IMG/VR virus record: IMGVR_UViG_3300042691_018472
Location: 1 to 41,930 of that record
DNA from: a virus
Length of the DNA stretch: 41,930 bases
Direction: 5' to 3' (one strand)
Shown here in pieces: positions 31,646 through 39,300 of this stretch (the stretch's first letter is position 1; each line of letters opens with the position of its first letter). Made by a program: the position numbers and the translations under genes. Under the pieces are notes generated by a model, which was given only the letters and a program-made list of their open reading frames with translations, did not search any database and had not been told where the DNA came from.

Positions 31646-31698
31646 GGCCGAGAATGAGAACCACTCCCAATCCCAGGCCGAGAATGAGAACCATTCTC
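31646..31698. promoter_or_regulatory. Tandem Fur/Zur-box-like repeats upstream of terminase
   Basis: GGCCGAGAATGAGAACCA occurs identically at 31646-31663 and 31676-31693, 30 bp apart. The second copy continues into the palindrome GAGAATG-agaac-CATTCTC (31680-31698). The motif matches the pair at 28731-28772 in core sequence (GAGAATGAGA). The repeats sit about 155-210 bp before the terminase promoter. Confidence 0.5.
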
Positions 31699-31854
31699 AC
31701 GACCATTTGACCGGGGCATGTGCCTCGGGCGCCCGACCCGGGTAGCGGAGTATCCGCCCATGCACATGCAGGCCAGCGGGCCGGGGCTCAGGCCGGAAGG
31801 CCGGCCCGGGCCGGTGCGCCTGCTACCGGCTCAGGGCCGGGAGGCGCAGCAACC

Positions 31855-31882
31855 TTGATTATCGCATGTTTCGTGGCATCAT
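31855..31882 (+). promoter_or_regulatory. Terminase promoter, probably leaderless
   Basis: TTGATT (31855-31860), a 16-bp spacer and CATCAT (31877-31882), with an extended TGG before the -10. The GTG start codon at 31889 is where transcription should begin, so the terminase mRNA may be leaderless. The 15-base stretch at 31873-31887 nearly matches that of the scaffold promoter. Confidence 0.5.
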
Positions 31883-31888
31883 GGGGGG

Positions 31889-33094
31889 GTGAAGGAAGGT
31901 GCGACGACGCGTCGGTGGCAGGAGGGGGCTGATCGTCGCGCGGAGATGTTGCGTCTGGTGCAGGGCGGGATGCCGATTTCGGAGGCGTGGCGGGCGGTCG
32001 GTTGGGCGGGGGAGGGTTCGTATCGGAAGGCGCGGGCGAATCATCCGCAGTGGGCTGCGCTGGTCACAGAGGCGGCTGCACGTCACCGGCAGGTGGAGCT
32101 TCGTCCGGGGCAGACGTACGAGAAGTTGTCGCATAGCGACTGGTCGAAGTTGTTTTGTCACCGGTCGCATCTGGCGCATCAGGTGGAGATCGCTGAGGCG
32201 CTCGATCGGACTGAGCCGGGCGAGATGACGTTGTTCAATCTGTGGCCGGGCGCCGGCAAGAGCTCGGTGGTGGTCGATTGGGTGACCCGGAAGTTGGCGG
32301 AAGACCCGGATCATCGGATCATGTACGTTTCGGAGTCGTCGAAGCTGGTGTCGGATTTCGTGTCGCAGATCCAGAAGCGGATGACGAACCAGTCGACGGT
32401 GCGGCTTCCTGGCGGCGAGGACGGGGATTTCTCTCTGTTGGTGTCGATGTATGGGCCGTTCTACGAGCCGGGGCAGGAGCGCCGGTCGAAGCGTCCGTGG
32501 GGGGCGTCGGAGTTCACGGTGGCCCGGTCGACGCGGGACGAGAAGGATCCGTCGATCGCGGCGTATGCGATCTCGTCGGTGGCGTACGGCTCGCGTGCGG
32601 ACACGTTGATTGTGGATGATGTCCAGTCGCAACGGTCGTTGTCGCAGACGGAGAAGGTGCTCAAGACGTTGCGGACGACGTACTTCAACCGTGGTACGCC
32701 GTCTCGGCCGCTGCGGATCTTTGTGATCGGGACGCGGATCGGCCGGGGGGATATTTACGAGGCGTTGCTCGATGAGGGCATCGTGGATCACAAGGTGGAG
32801 TTGTCGGCGACGGTGTTCGATCCGGGCCGGGGCCGGTTTGTGCCGCGGTCGCCGGCGGCGTGGCTGTTGGGGAACCCGAAGTTCGATCTGGATTCGATGT
32901 CGTCGGATGAGATGTTGGAGGCGGCGATCGTCGTGATGGACCGTCAGCGCCGGCGGGTCGGGGAAGAGGCGTGGTGGGCGAACTATGAGCAGGCGCCGAT
33001 GACGGTTGCGCTCTCGACGTTCGGTGAGGCGTTGGATGGCTGTTTGGATTCGACGCGCCGTATCGGGCGTCTGGTGCTCGGAGAGGCTGCGTGA
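31889..33094 (+). CDS. Terminase large subunit, ATPase part only (401 aa)
   Basis: Packaging motor ATPase with Walker A WPGAGKSS (K124), Walker B TLIVDDVQ (D243-D244) and a coupling motif FVIGTRIGRGD just after. The N-terminal ~90 residues (GGMPISEAWRAVGW) resemble a small-subunit-like HTH, so the two roles may be partly fused. The end, WWANYEQAPMTV...TFGEALDG, is where a normal large subunit would run on into its nuclease. Here it stops, and the nuclease is a separate gene starting 206 bp later. GTG 31889 is chosen because it fits the promoter; ATG 31946 is an alternative. Confidence 0.85.
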   Translation: MKEGATTRRWQEGADRRAEMLRLVQGGMPISEAWRAVGWAGEGSYRKARANHPQWAALVTEAAARHRQVELRPGQTYEKLSHSDWSKLFCHRSHLAHQVEIAEALDRTEPGEMTLFNLWPGAGKSSVVVDWVTRKLAEDPDHRIMYVSESSKLVSDFVSQIQKRMTNQSTVRLPGGEDGDFSLLVSMYGPFYEPGQERRSKRPWGASEFTVARSTRDEKDPSIAAYAISSVAYGSRADTLIVDDVQSQRSLSQTEKVLKTLRTTYFNRGTPSRPLRIFVIGTRIGRGDIYEALLDEGIVDHKVELSATVFDPGRGRFVPRSPAAWLLGNPKFDLDSMSSDEMLEAAIVVMDRQRRRVGEEAWWANYEQAPMTVALSTFGEALDGCLDSTRRIGRLVLGEAA

Positions 33095-33300
33095 TGGGTT
33101 CGTATGCGGAGTTCGCTGCGGAAGTGCAGGTGCGGAAGCATCTTGCGGAGACGGGTTGTGATTGTGAGCCGGATGTGGTGCTCGTTTCGGCTGGCGAGCG
33201 CGATCTGCTCTGCGAGGTGGAGCACGCGGCGTCGTGCAAGACGATCGCGTGCGCGACGTCGGGCGATGTGTCGCTGTCGGAGTTGGTGGTGGGCCGCTGA
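33094..33300 (+). CDS. Small Cys-rich protein inserted between terminase halves (68 aa)
   Basis: ATG 33094 shares one base with the ATPase stop, and its own stop shares a base with the nuclease ATG, so the three genes form one coupled unit. Five cysteines and two histidines (HLAETGCDCEPDV, CEVEHAASC, C53) look like a metal site. Small proteins starting with a similar CDC motif are common in actinophages. It may be a linker subunit or just a guest between the terminase genes. Confidence 0.7.
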   Translation: MGSYAEFAAEVQVRKHLAETGCDCEPDVVLVSAGERDLLCEVEHAASCKTIACATSGDVSLSELVVGR

Positions 33301-33914
33301 TGGACGACGCACAGGTGGTTTTGGGGATGGACCCGGCGCTTGGCGGCGGGACGGCGATCGTGGCGTGTGCTGCAACCTCGGACTGCCTGTACGTTCTGGA
33401 CGCAGAGGTCCGCTATGGCCTGAACCGGAACGAGGAACAGTTGGAGATGATCGAGTCGTTCGCGCGGCTCTATCAGCCTTCGTTGTTGATCCTCGAGTTC
33501 GACTCGCATCAGAAGGGGTTGGGGAACGACGACCGGTTGCGGTCTGCGGCGTCGGAGCATGGGTTTGTGATCCGGCCGCATCTGACCCGGATGCAGAAGC
33601 AGGATGTGACGTTCGGGACGGCGCAGATGAACCGGTCGTTCGTTGCGCGTGAGGTTTCGATCCCGTGGGCGGATGAGCCGTCCCGTGACCGGATGGCGCC
33701 GTTGGTGTCGCAGTTGCGGGCGTGGCGGCCTCCGGTGATCGACTCGGCGACCGGCCGGGTGAAGAAGCAGCCGAAACAGGATCTTGTGATGGCTCTCTGG
33801 TTCGTCTGGAAATGGTGGTTTCAGATGGTGCAGGAGTTGCGTGAGCATCGGCCTCCGGTGGTGGCGCAGTCTCGGCCGTCGTGGGTTGGGCGTGACCGGA
33901 GGTTGATTGCGTGA
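33300..33914 (+). CDS. Terminase large subunit, RNase H-like nuclease part (204 aa)
   Basis: The acidic triad of the terminase nuclease is visible: D11 in VLGMDPALGGG, E66/D68 in LLILEFDSHQKG and D161 in KQDLVMALWF. The domain cuts the phage concatemer at packaging start and end. It begins right at ATG 33300; an open frame from 33234 would lie inside the previous gene. The usual terminase carries this as its C-terminal domain. Here it is a free protein that must associate with the ATPase at 31889-33094. The stop overlaps the portal GTG. Confidence 0.85.
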   Translation: MDDAQVVLGMDPALGGGTAIVACAATSDCLYVLDAEVRYGLNRNEEQLEMIESFARLYQPSLLILEFDSHQKGLGNDDRLRSAASEHGFVIRPHLTRMQKQDVTFGTAQMNRSFVAREVSIPWADEPSRDRMAPLVSQLRAWRPPVIDSATGRVKKQPKQDLVMALWFVWKWWFQMVQELREHRPPVVAQSRPSWVGRDRRLIA

Positions 33915-35710
33915 AGTCTGCTGAGGCGATCTTTTCGCTGTATCAGGCGCGGCGGCAACGTCTCGCGCCGGTGCAGTCTGCGATGCTCGAGCTGCAAGGT
34001 GTCATCGGCGGCGAGATGATGATTCCGTTGCCTGAGATCAACGAGGCGGAACGGCCGGCGGTCGCGAACTTGATCGCGCAGACCGTCGACCAGAAGGCCA
34101 TGCGGATCGCGTCAACGATGCCGACGGTGAAGTACCCGGAACGCCGGCCGGGGATCAAGCGCAGTGAGGATCTGGCCCGGAGGCGCCGGCAGATCACGCT
34201 CGGCTGGTGGGGCGACGAACGGATGGGCTTGAAGCTCCGTGAGCGTGCCCGTCATGCGATCGCCTACGACGCGTCGGCGGTGATGCTCCGGCCCGACTTC
34301 GAGTACCAGCGGCCGTGCTGGAAGGTCCGCGATCCTGTCTCGGTCCTACCGGCGGAGATGGAGTCGGGGTGCCTGGTGCCTGACGATGTGATCTTCGCGT
34401 ACAAGTTGCCGTTGCATGAGATCGCCGAGTATTGGCCGGATGCTGCGGCCCGGATCAATAAGCGGGAAGTGAAGCCCGACTCGTCGTTCACTGTGTTGGA
34501 GTACGTCGACGCCGAAGAGATGGTGATGATCGTCTGCGGCGAAGGCGACGCGAACACCGGGATCGGGTATCACAATGCCGGCGAGTATGTCGAGGCGTCG
34601 CGTGTCCCGAACCGTGCGGGTCGGCCGCTCGCGGTGATCGCCGGCCGGGTGCATCTTGGCCGGTCGTTGCCTCGCCTCTACCAGTCGATCGGCATGTATC
34701 AGGCGCAGGCGCAGCTTTTCGCGATGGAGCTCATCGGGATGCAACGGTCGATCTGGCCGGAAACGTGGTTCCGTGACACGGAGAACGGGACCGGCAAGAT
34801 CGTGACGATGGCCGACCCGATCCGCGGGATTGTCGGTCATGTGCAGGGCGGGACGGTCGAGCAGTTCTCGCCGACGCCGTCGCCGTTCGGCTTGAACCTC
34901 GCCGACCGTCTCGAACGGAACATGCGGGTGCAGACGTCGACGCCGGCCGAGTTCGGTGGCGAGTCGCAGACGAACGTGCGGACGGGCCGTCGTGGCGACA
35001 GCATCATGTCGGCCGCGATCGACTTCGAGCTCCAAGAGATCCAGCAGCTGCTCGAGGCGTCGCTACAGGAAGAGAACAAGATCGCGATTGCGATCGACAA
35101 GGCGTACTTCGGCGGGACGAAGACTGTCTCGTTCTATTCGTCGGCGCTCGGGGAGATCACCTACGACACTGGCGAGGTGTGGGAGTCGGATGACAACTAC
35201 GTCATCTATTCGGCTGCCGGGTTGGATCAGCAGGAACTTGTGATCGGAGGGTTGCAGCGTGTCGGTGCGGGGACGTTGGCGAAGCGGACGTTCATGGACA
35301 TCGACCCGATGGTCGAGGATGCCGAACGTGAGAACGATTCGATCGTCTATGAACGTCTCAACGAGGCGTTGCTATCGGCGGTACAGACGCGTGCGGCGAA
35401 CGATCCGACGTTTGTGAAGCCGCTCGCCGAACTGATGCAGGCGGTACGGACCGACCGGAAGGATCTTGCGGACGCATACCTGGCTGCGGACCGGAAGATG
35501 CAGGAGGAACAGGCTGCGGCTGCGGGGCCGGCTGAGGGTGATCCGTTGGCGGCGTTGGCTGGTGGGCCGGCGCCGGAAGAGATGCCGGGCCTGGTGGAGC
35601 CGGGGCCGATGGTTCCTGAGCAGCAGCCGTCGCAGCAGAACTTGCAGTCGTTGCTGATGGGGCTGCGGAACGCGCAGTCTGCGGGCATGTCTGCGGTTGG
35701 GGGTGCGTGA
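33911..35710 (+). CDS. Portal protein (599 aa)
   Basis: Length, place directly after terminase and composition fit a portal. It has an N-terminal wing (KSAEAIFSLYQARRQRLAPV), a long central alpha/beta region with AQAQLFAMELIGMQRSIWPE, a stretch rich in helices (EIQQLLEASLQEENKI), and a Pro/Gln-rich disordered end. The dodecamer forms the DNA entry vertex and binds the terminase. GTG 33911 overlaps the nuclease stop by four bases. The family could not be named more precisely. Confidence 0.8.
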   Translation: MKSAEAIFSLYQARRQRLAPVQSAMLELQGVIGGEMMIPLPEINEAERPAVANLIAQTVDQKAMRIASTMPTVKYPERRPGIKRSEDLARRRRQITLGWWGDERMGLKLRERARHAIAYDASAVMLRPDFEYQRPCWKVRDPVSVLPAEMESGCLVPDDVIFAYKLPLHEIAEYWPDAAARINKREVKPDSSFTVLEYVDAEEMVMIVCGEGDANTGIGYHNAGEYVEASRVPNRAGRPLAVIAGRVHLGRSLPRLYQSIGMYQAQAQLFAMELIGMQRSIWPETWFRDTENGTGKIVTMADPIRGIVGHVQGGTVEQFSPTPSPFGLNLADRLERNMRVQTSTPAEFGGESQTNVRTGRRGDSIMSAAIDFELQEIQQLLEASLQEENKIAIAIDKAYFGGTKTVSFYSSALGEITYDTGEVWESDDNYVIYSAAGLDQQELVIGGLQRVGAGTLAKRTFMDIDPMVEDAERENDSIVYERLNEALLSAVQTRAANDPTFVKPLAELMQAVRTDRKDLADAYLAADRKMQEEQAAAAGPAEGDPLAALAGGPAPEEMPGLVEPGPMVPEQQPSQQNLQSLLMGLRNAQSAGMSAVGGA

Positions 35711-35964
35711 TGGGCGACGTGCTGCTCATGGCTGGCGGGGTCGCGCTCGTCGGCGATACGCCGGAACGGATGGCCGCGGCGGTCGCTGCGACTGCACGCC
35801 ATGCGACCGAGTTTCTGGCCGGGCATGGTGTGCCGGTCGAGAAGGTGACGTGGCAGATGTTCTACCGGTCGCCGGTGATGAGCGTTCTCGGTGCATCGTT
35901 CGACCGCGACTTGTACGACGGGCCGTTCGCCCGCATCGAGCATGACGTGAAGGCGGGTGTGTGA
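35710..35964 (+). CDS. Hypothetical small protein downstream of portal (84 aa)
   Basis: ATG 35710 overlaps the portal stop; the stop overlaps the next ATG. It is a soluble alpha/beta protein (GDTPERMAAAVAATARHATE; VTWQMFYRSPVMSVLG). No motif. Position suggests a head-completion or accessory virion role. Confidence 0.6.
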   Translation: MGDVLLMAGGVALVGDTPERMAAAVAATARHATEFLAGHGVPVEKVTWQMFYRSPVMSVLGASFDRDLYDGPFARIEHDVKAGV

Positions 35965-36377
35965 TGGCTGGGCAGCCTGGACGTTCGGGTGGGCCTCGAG
36001 CCGGCACCCCCGGCACGACGTATACCAACCGCTCAGACTTGAACACACAACGCGTCACGGCACGCCCGTCGCAGCAGTACGGGGAGCGGGCCGCGGCAGA
36101 GAACGCGCAGCGGGCGGTGCCGTTGCCGGCGATGCCTGCGCCTGGCGACCCGTCGGTCGCGTTGGGCGCGCCGACGCAACGGCCTGACGAGCCGGTCACT
36201 GCCGGCTTGCCGTTCGGTCCTGGGCCTGGCCCGGAGGTGTTGCCGGCGTCTGCGGGGGTGGTGCCTGATCCTGGGCAGCCGGATCAGGCGAAGGCGACGT
36301 TGGTTGCGCTCTACCAGAAGTTTCAGTACCCGGAACTGCTCGACATGATCGAGGAACTGGACAGGCGGGGCTACTAG
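35964..36377 (+). CDS. Hypothetical Pro/Gly-rich protein (137 aa)
   Basis: About 100 residues of low-complexity Gly, Pro, Ala and Gln precede a short helical end (TLVALYQKFQYPELLDMIEE). This looks like a disordered linker protein with one docking helix, common in virion assembly. ATG 35964 overlaps the upstream stop; the stop abuts the giant gene. No family known. Confidence 0.6.
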   Translation: MAGQPGRSGGPRAGTPGTTYTNRSDLNTQRVTARPSQQYGERAAAENAQRAVPLPAMPAPGDPSVALGAPTQRPDEPVTAGLPFGPGPGPEVLPASAGVVPDPGQPDQAKATLVALYQKFQYPELLDMIEELDRRGY

Positions 36378-39300
36378 ATGGCGATGGTGCGCCCGCCGGT
36401 CAGTCGGGAACAGGCTGACTATCGCGCCTACCAGGCGCAGCAGAACGCCGTGTATTCGGCGTCGCAGACGTATGCGACGGCGAACCCGCTCGCTCAACGT
36501 CTCGTTGCGATCGACCGGAAGTTCCCGAACATGCGGCCGTCGCTGCTGCTCGCCGCCGCACAGTCGAACCTTTCTGACGACCAGATCGAGGTTCTGTGGA
36601 CGCGCCAGCAGGAGATGGAGGCGGAAACCGGAACCGATTCGCGTTGGTCGGGCGGGTTTTGGAGTGATGCGCTTGCCGGCGTGCAGTCGGTCGGTGAGAC
36701 GGCGATGCGGAACGTCGTGAAGCCGACGACCCGGCTGACGGTCGCAGCGATGGCCGCACCGTACGAGCTCGTCGTCGGGACGACCGCAAGCCTCGCTGCT
36801 GCCGTCGGGAACGCGACGGGTGACGATGATGTGTTCGGCCAGAACTATGAGGGTGGCTGGCGGAACCCGTTCGCGCAGACTCGCCTCGGGCAGTTCTTGG
36901 CGAACCCGACTGCCGACCAGGGCGACGGGTTCTTCATGGGCGGCGACATCGAAGACCAGACGTACGAGGCGCAACGTGAGGCGATGACGCTCACGAACGA
37001 CCGGAACGGGAACCTCGGCAGGACGTTCACGTTCGGACGGGCCGTGTTCGGCGGTGTCCCCGGTACGCCGGGGCGCATCCTCGAAGGCACGACCGACTTT
37101 GCGATGGCGTTGGCCGGCGACCCGGTGAACTACATCGCGCCGCAGGCGAAGAGCATCGGGGTCGCGCGGGGCGTGCTGCGCGCCGCAGATGACATTGACG
37201 AGGCTGCGGGGCTGGTGCGGAGTTGGCGTACGGTCGTGCATGGGCCGACGGCGCGTGCGTGGCTTGACGGCGAGACGGGCGCGCGGGTGATCGACTCGTT
37301 TGCCGGCACGGATGATGCGGCGACGATCTGGCGGGCGACGAACAAGAAGATCCCGGTGCAGGTCGCACGCGAGCTCGCAGAGACGGCCGACCCGGTCGAA
37401 GTCCGTAAGATTCTCGACCGGCATCTCGGCATCGACGTCGTAGAACGCCCATCGGAGATCCTTGACGGCGGGCGCCTTGCCCGTCGCAAGTATCGGCCTG
37501 AGACGCGTCGGTTGATCTCGAAGTTGCCGGCGACGGTGGTCGACCCGAACGATCTGGACGACATGGCGTTGCAGTTGGACCGGTCGATGGTGCAGGCGAA
37601 AGTGCCGCTCGCAGACCGGGACCGGGTGATCTCGGAACTGGCCGGGTCGCAAGGCCCGAACGACACCTACAACGCGCTCAAGTCGTACACGGACGCCGTG
37701 TTCGACGCGATCATCCGCAAAGACCCTCGCCGCCCGGACCTGACCGCGGCGCAGGAAGAGTTCATGTCGGAGACGTTGCGGCTGTGGACGCGCACGACGG
37801 ACAGCAGCCGGTCGTATGCGGTCGACGCGGTCGGCAAGCCGATGCACGATCAGGTTGTCGTGATCGGCGGCGCCGCCGGCCATCAAGCGGTTGTCGGTTC
37901 TGGCCCGATCGCCTGGACCGAGCTCCTGTCCCGTAACGTCGTGTTGCCTGACGCCCGGTCGTTGCGGCAGTTGACGTCGAACCATCGCCGGTTCTTTGCT
38001 CTGTCGAAGTATGTGGGCGATGAGGGCGCGGTGATGAACGTGTGGGATTCGTTCGTGATCGCGCCGCTCGACAAGTTCAACCAGTTCTGGCGTTCGATGA
38101 TGCTGCTCCGTGGCGGCGCGATGATCCGCAACGTCGGCGAAGCACAACTGTCGATGGCTGCGTCCGGGTATGCGTCGATGTTCAAGCATCCGCTCGAATA
38201 CATGGCATACGTCATGGGCGTGCCGGGACAGAAGGCGACCCGGATGCTGACCGAGTCGTTGACCGGTACGAACTGGATTGACGACGCTGCCGAAGAAGGC
38301 ACGATCATCTCGCGTACGACAGGCAAGTCGGCGCGGATGCGCCGCGATTACGGGAAGCAGTTCACGGGCGGGCACAAGCTCTACACGCGTGGCGAACGGT
38401 ACTTCGTGACGGCATGGGCCGAAGAGGTCGCGCGCATGTCGATCGACCCGATCGAGCGCAGCATCGCGCAGGCGTTGCGCGAGCCCGACCCGGCGGGGGC
38501 GCTCCGCGCGTTGAAGGACGACTTTTGGGATGGGTCACTGTCGAAGTTCCGTAAAGGGCTGGTCGACCCGGACGACGTCGCAGACGGTGCGACGCCTCGC
38601 CTGCGGCAGACGATTGGCTCCCGGCAAGGCTCCGACGCGTACATCGACACGGAGCTCGAGCGGCTACAGGGTGTTGTCGGCGGGAACGACACGATCCTCG
38701 AGGCGATCGCGACGCAACGTCTCGGCGGGCAGGCGCTCACGAACCAGAAGCGTGTCTCGAAGGAACTGATGCGCGAGTTGCGGCGCATGGCCGACAACGA
38801 GCAGGGGCTCCCGTCGGTGTTCGGCCGTGAAGCCATCGCGATCAAGGACGAGAAGACCGGCTGGTCGATGGCCGCAGACGGCCTATGGGATCTGCTCTAC
38901 TCGATCCCGTCGAATCGTCTGTCGCTCCACCCTGGCTTCAAGCAGTTCTACGCGGAAGAGCTCGGCCGGCTGTTCATGTACGGCGACGACGCTGCACGCG
39001 AGGCGATCGAACAGTACGTCCCTGGGAAGATGTTGCGCCGTACCGTCAACAAGAACGCGAAACTCCCCGACGACGTCGACTTCCTGACGATGGCCGAACT
39101 GGACCGGGTCGCGCAACGTCGGGCGCTCGACCGGGCGAAGCAAGTGTTCTACGACATCTCGTCAGACGAGAAGGTCGCCGCGTGGGAGACGTTGCGGTAC
39201 ATCATGCCGTTCGGTGCCGCGTGGGCTGACGCGACGAAACGGTGGGCGAAATACACGTTCCAGAACCCGAACCTGTTGCGCCGGCTGCACCAGGGGTTGA

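Larger units (their letters stand above)
30996..31888. other. 893-bp non-coding control region
   Basis: There is no convincing gene here; open frames on either strand lack ribosome sites, are Arg/Pro/Cys-rich and look like composition artefacts. From left to right it contains the leftward promoter with its operator repeats, the GTAC-rich cluster, a stretch of CG-rich spacer (31310-31640), two Fur/Zur-like repeats, several GC-rich hairpins at 31705-31850 (for example GCGGA-gta-TCCGC at 31734-31746), and the terminase promoter. Origin, packaging site or both would fit here. Confidence 0.6.

Noticed and set aside
36033-38375. 780-codon reverse open frame
   Set aside because: Same cause: a shadow of the giant virion protein with Arg/His-rich composition.
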